Assembly (NCBI GenBank): GCA_963648895.1 | Contig: CAVJGK010000082.1 | Coordinates: forward strand, 1-6,402 | Reading direction: 5' to 3' | Origin: UBA3210 sp963648895 | GTDB taxonomy: Bacteria > Bacillota_I > Bacilli_A > RFN20 > CAG-449 | Length of the DNA stretch: 6,402 nt | In this document: one piece after another, positions 5,911-6,402 of the stretch | Layout of the letters: every line of letters starts with the position of its first letter | Numbering within the stretch: position 1 is the stretch's first letter | Program-made: the position numbers and the translations under genes | The notes under the pieces: model-generated | What the model was told of the DNA's origin: nothing | The model's input: the letters and a program-made list of their open reading frames with translations, nothing else | The model's database searches: none

Positions 5911-6402
5911 ATAATACTTTTGACTATTTTTCTAAGAACAATGTTTCATCAAATACTGTTATTTTGAAGGACATACTTCTAGAACGAGAGAAATCCACAA
6001 TTCAAGTTAATTCAGTTGAAAATAAATCTGGAACTGTTCCATTTTTTACAAGTGGAGTATCAATCTTATATACCAATAAGGCTTTATTGAATGGTTTTAA
6101 TATCTTTCTAAGTACAGGTGGAAATGCAAAAGTACAAGCTTATTTTGGTGAAGCATCATATTCAACTGATACTTGGTGTATTTCAGCAAAAAACAATCTT
6201 CAATATTATTTATACGAATATTTAAAACACATTCAAACTCAAATGGATAAATTGTATTTTCATGGAACAGGATTACAACATCTACAAAAGCCTTTATTTT
6301 TAAATTCTTATATAAATGTTCCAGATAACTCCACTTTAAAAAAATATAATGAAATTGTAGAACCTATTTATATGCAAATATCAAAAATTGAGAAATTAAT
6401 AG
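5886..6402 (+). pseudogene. hsdS: Type I restriction specificity subunit (HsdS) fragment, start-less, runs off window
   Basis: The frame is open from just after the recombinase TAG to the window end (172 codons). It begins CQKLQVLAHNTFDYFSKNN, which I read as part of an HsdS conserved helical segment. A target-recognition domain follows: LKDILLEREKS, then VPFFTSGVSILYTN, NIFLSTGGNAKVQAYFG, and the typical FHGTGLQHLQKP (G127 onward) before YINVPDN. It closes with a helical stretch, IVEPIYMQISKIEKLI. HsdS TRDs set the DNA sequence recognised by type I restriction-modification complexes (with HsdM and HsdR). No ATG or GTG start with a ribosome site precedes the domain; the only early options are TTG codons (5904, 5964) without one. 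It is therefore a silent cassette or a 5'-truncated gene, in frame with the recombinase but separated by its stop. Full extent, HsdM and HsdR lie outside the window. The HsdS identity is motif-based. Confidence 0.75.

Noticed and set aside
5924..5931. CTATTTTT as a half-copy of the 20-bp palindrome arm
   Set aside because: Only about 7 bases match, inside a coding stretch of AT-rich DNA; chance is sufficient.

Overview
The window is about 6.4 kb of AT-rich DNA from a low-GC Gram-positive bacterium (Bacillota, perhaps an Erysipelotrichia- or Mollicutes-like gut lineage; the genus cannot be told). The grounds are AT-rich codon use, strong GGAGG-type ribosome sites and a T-box leader. TGA is used as a stop (metI; Sel1 gene) and Trp is TGG, so the genetic code is standard, not the mycoplasma code.

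Left part (1-2900, minus strand): a complete methionine ABC importer operon, metN-metI-metQ. The genes overlap and appear translationally coupled. Upstream lies a roughly 265-nt leader that reads as a T-box riboswitch with an AUG (Met) specifier and ends in an intrinsic terminator just before metN. Uncharged tRNA-Met would switch on ATPase, permease and lipoprotein together. The antiterminator is not canonical.

Middle (2955-5077, minus strand): a large Sel1-repeat (TPR-like) gene with about 17 repeats and its own terminator. A one-base frameshift near 4470 splits it into two reading frames. The amino-acid sequence continues in register across the break, so this was one gene of about 692 codons. 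It is now a pseudogene, a recent mutant or a sequencing error.

Divergent intergenic region (5078-5312): likely promoters for the Sel1 gene (minus) and the recombinase (plus), with a perfect 20-bp palindrome between them, flanked by short direct repeats.

Right part (5313-6402, plus strand): a complete small serine recombinase of the resolvase/invertase family. Directly after its stop, in the same frame, comes a start-less coding stretch for a type I restriction specificity subunit (HsdS) target-recognition domain, running off the window. The junction is a 26-bp imperfect palindrome (12 + 2 + 12, 10 of 12 half-site positions matching) with the architecture of a Hin/Gin-type inversion site. It sits inside the codons for a putative HsdS conserved segment. 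The most interesting reading is a DNA-inversion system that shuffles type I restriction-modification specificity, with this fragment as a silent cassette. The partner site must lie beyond the window.
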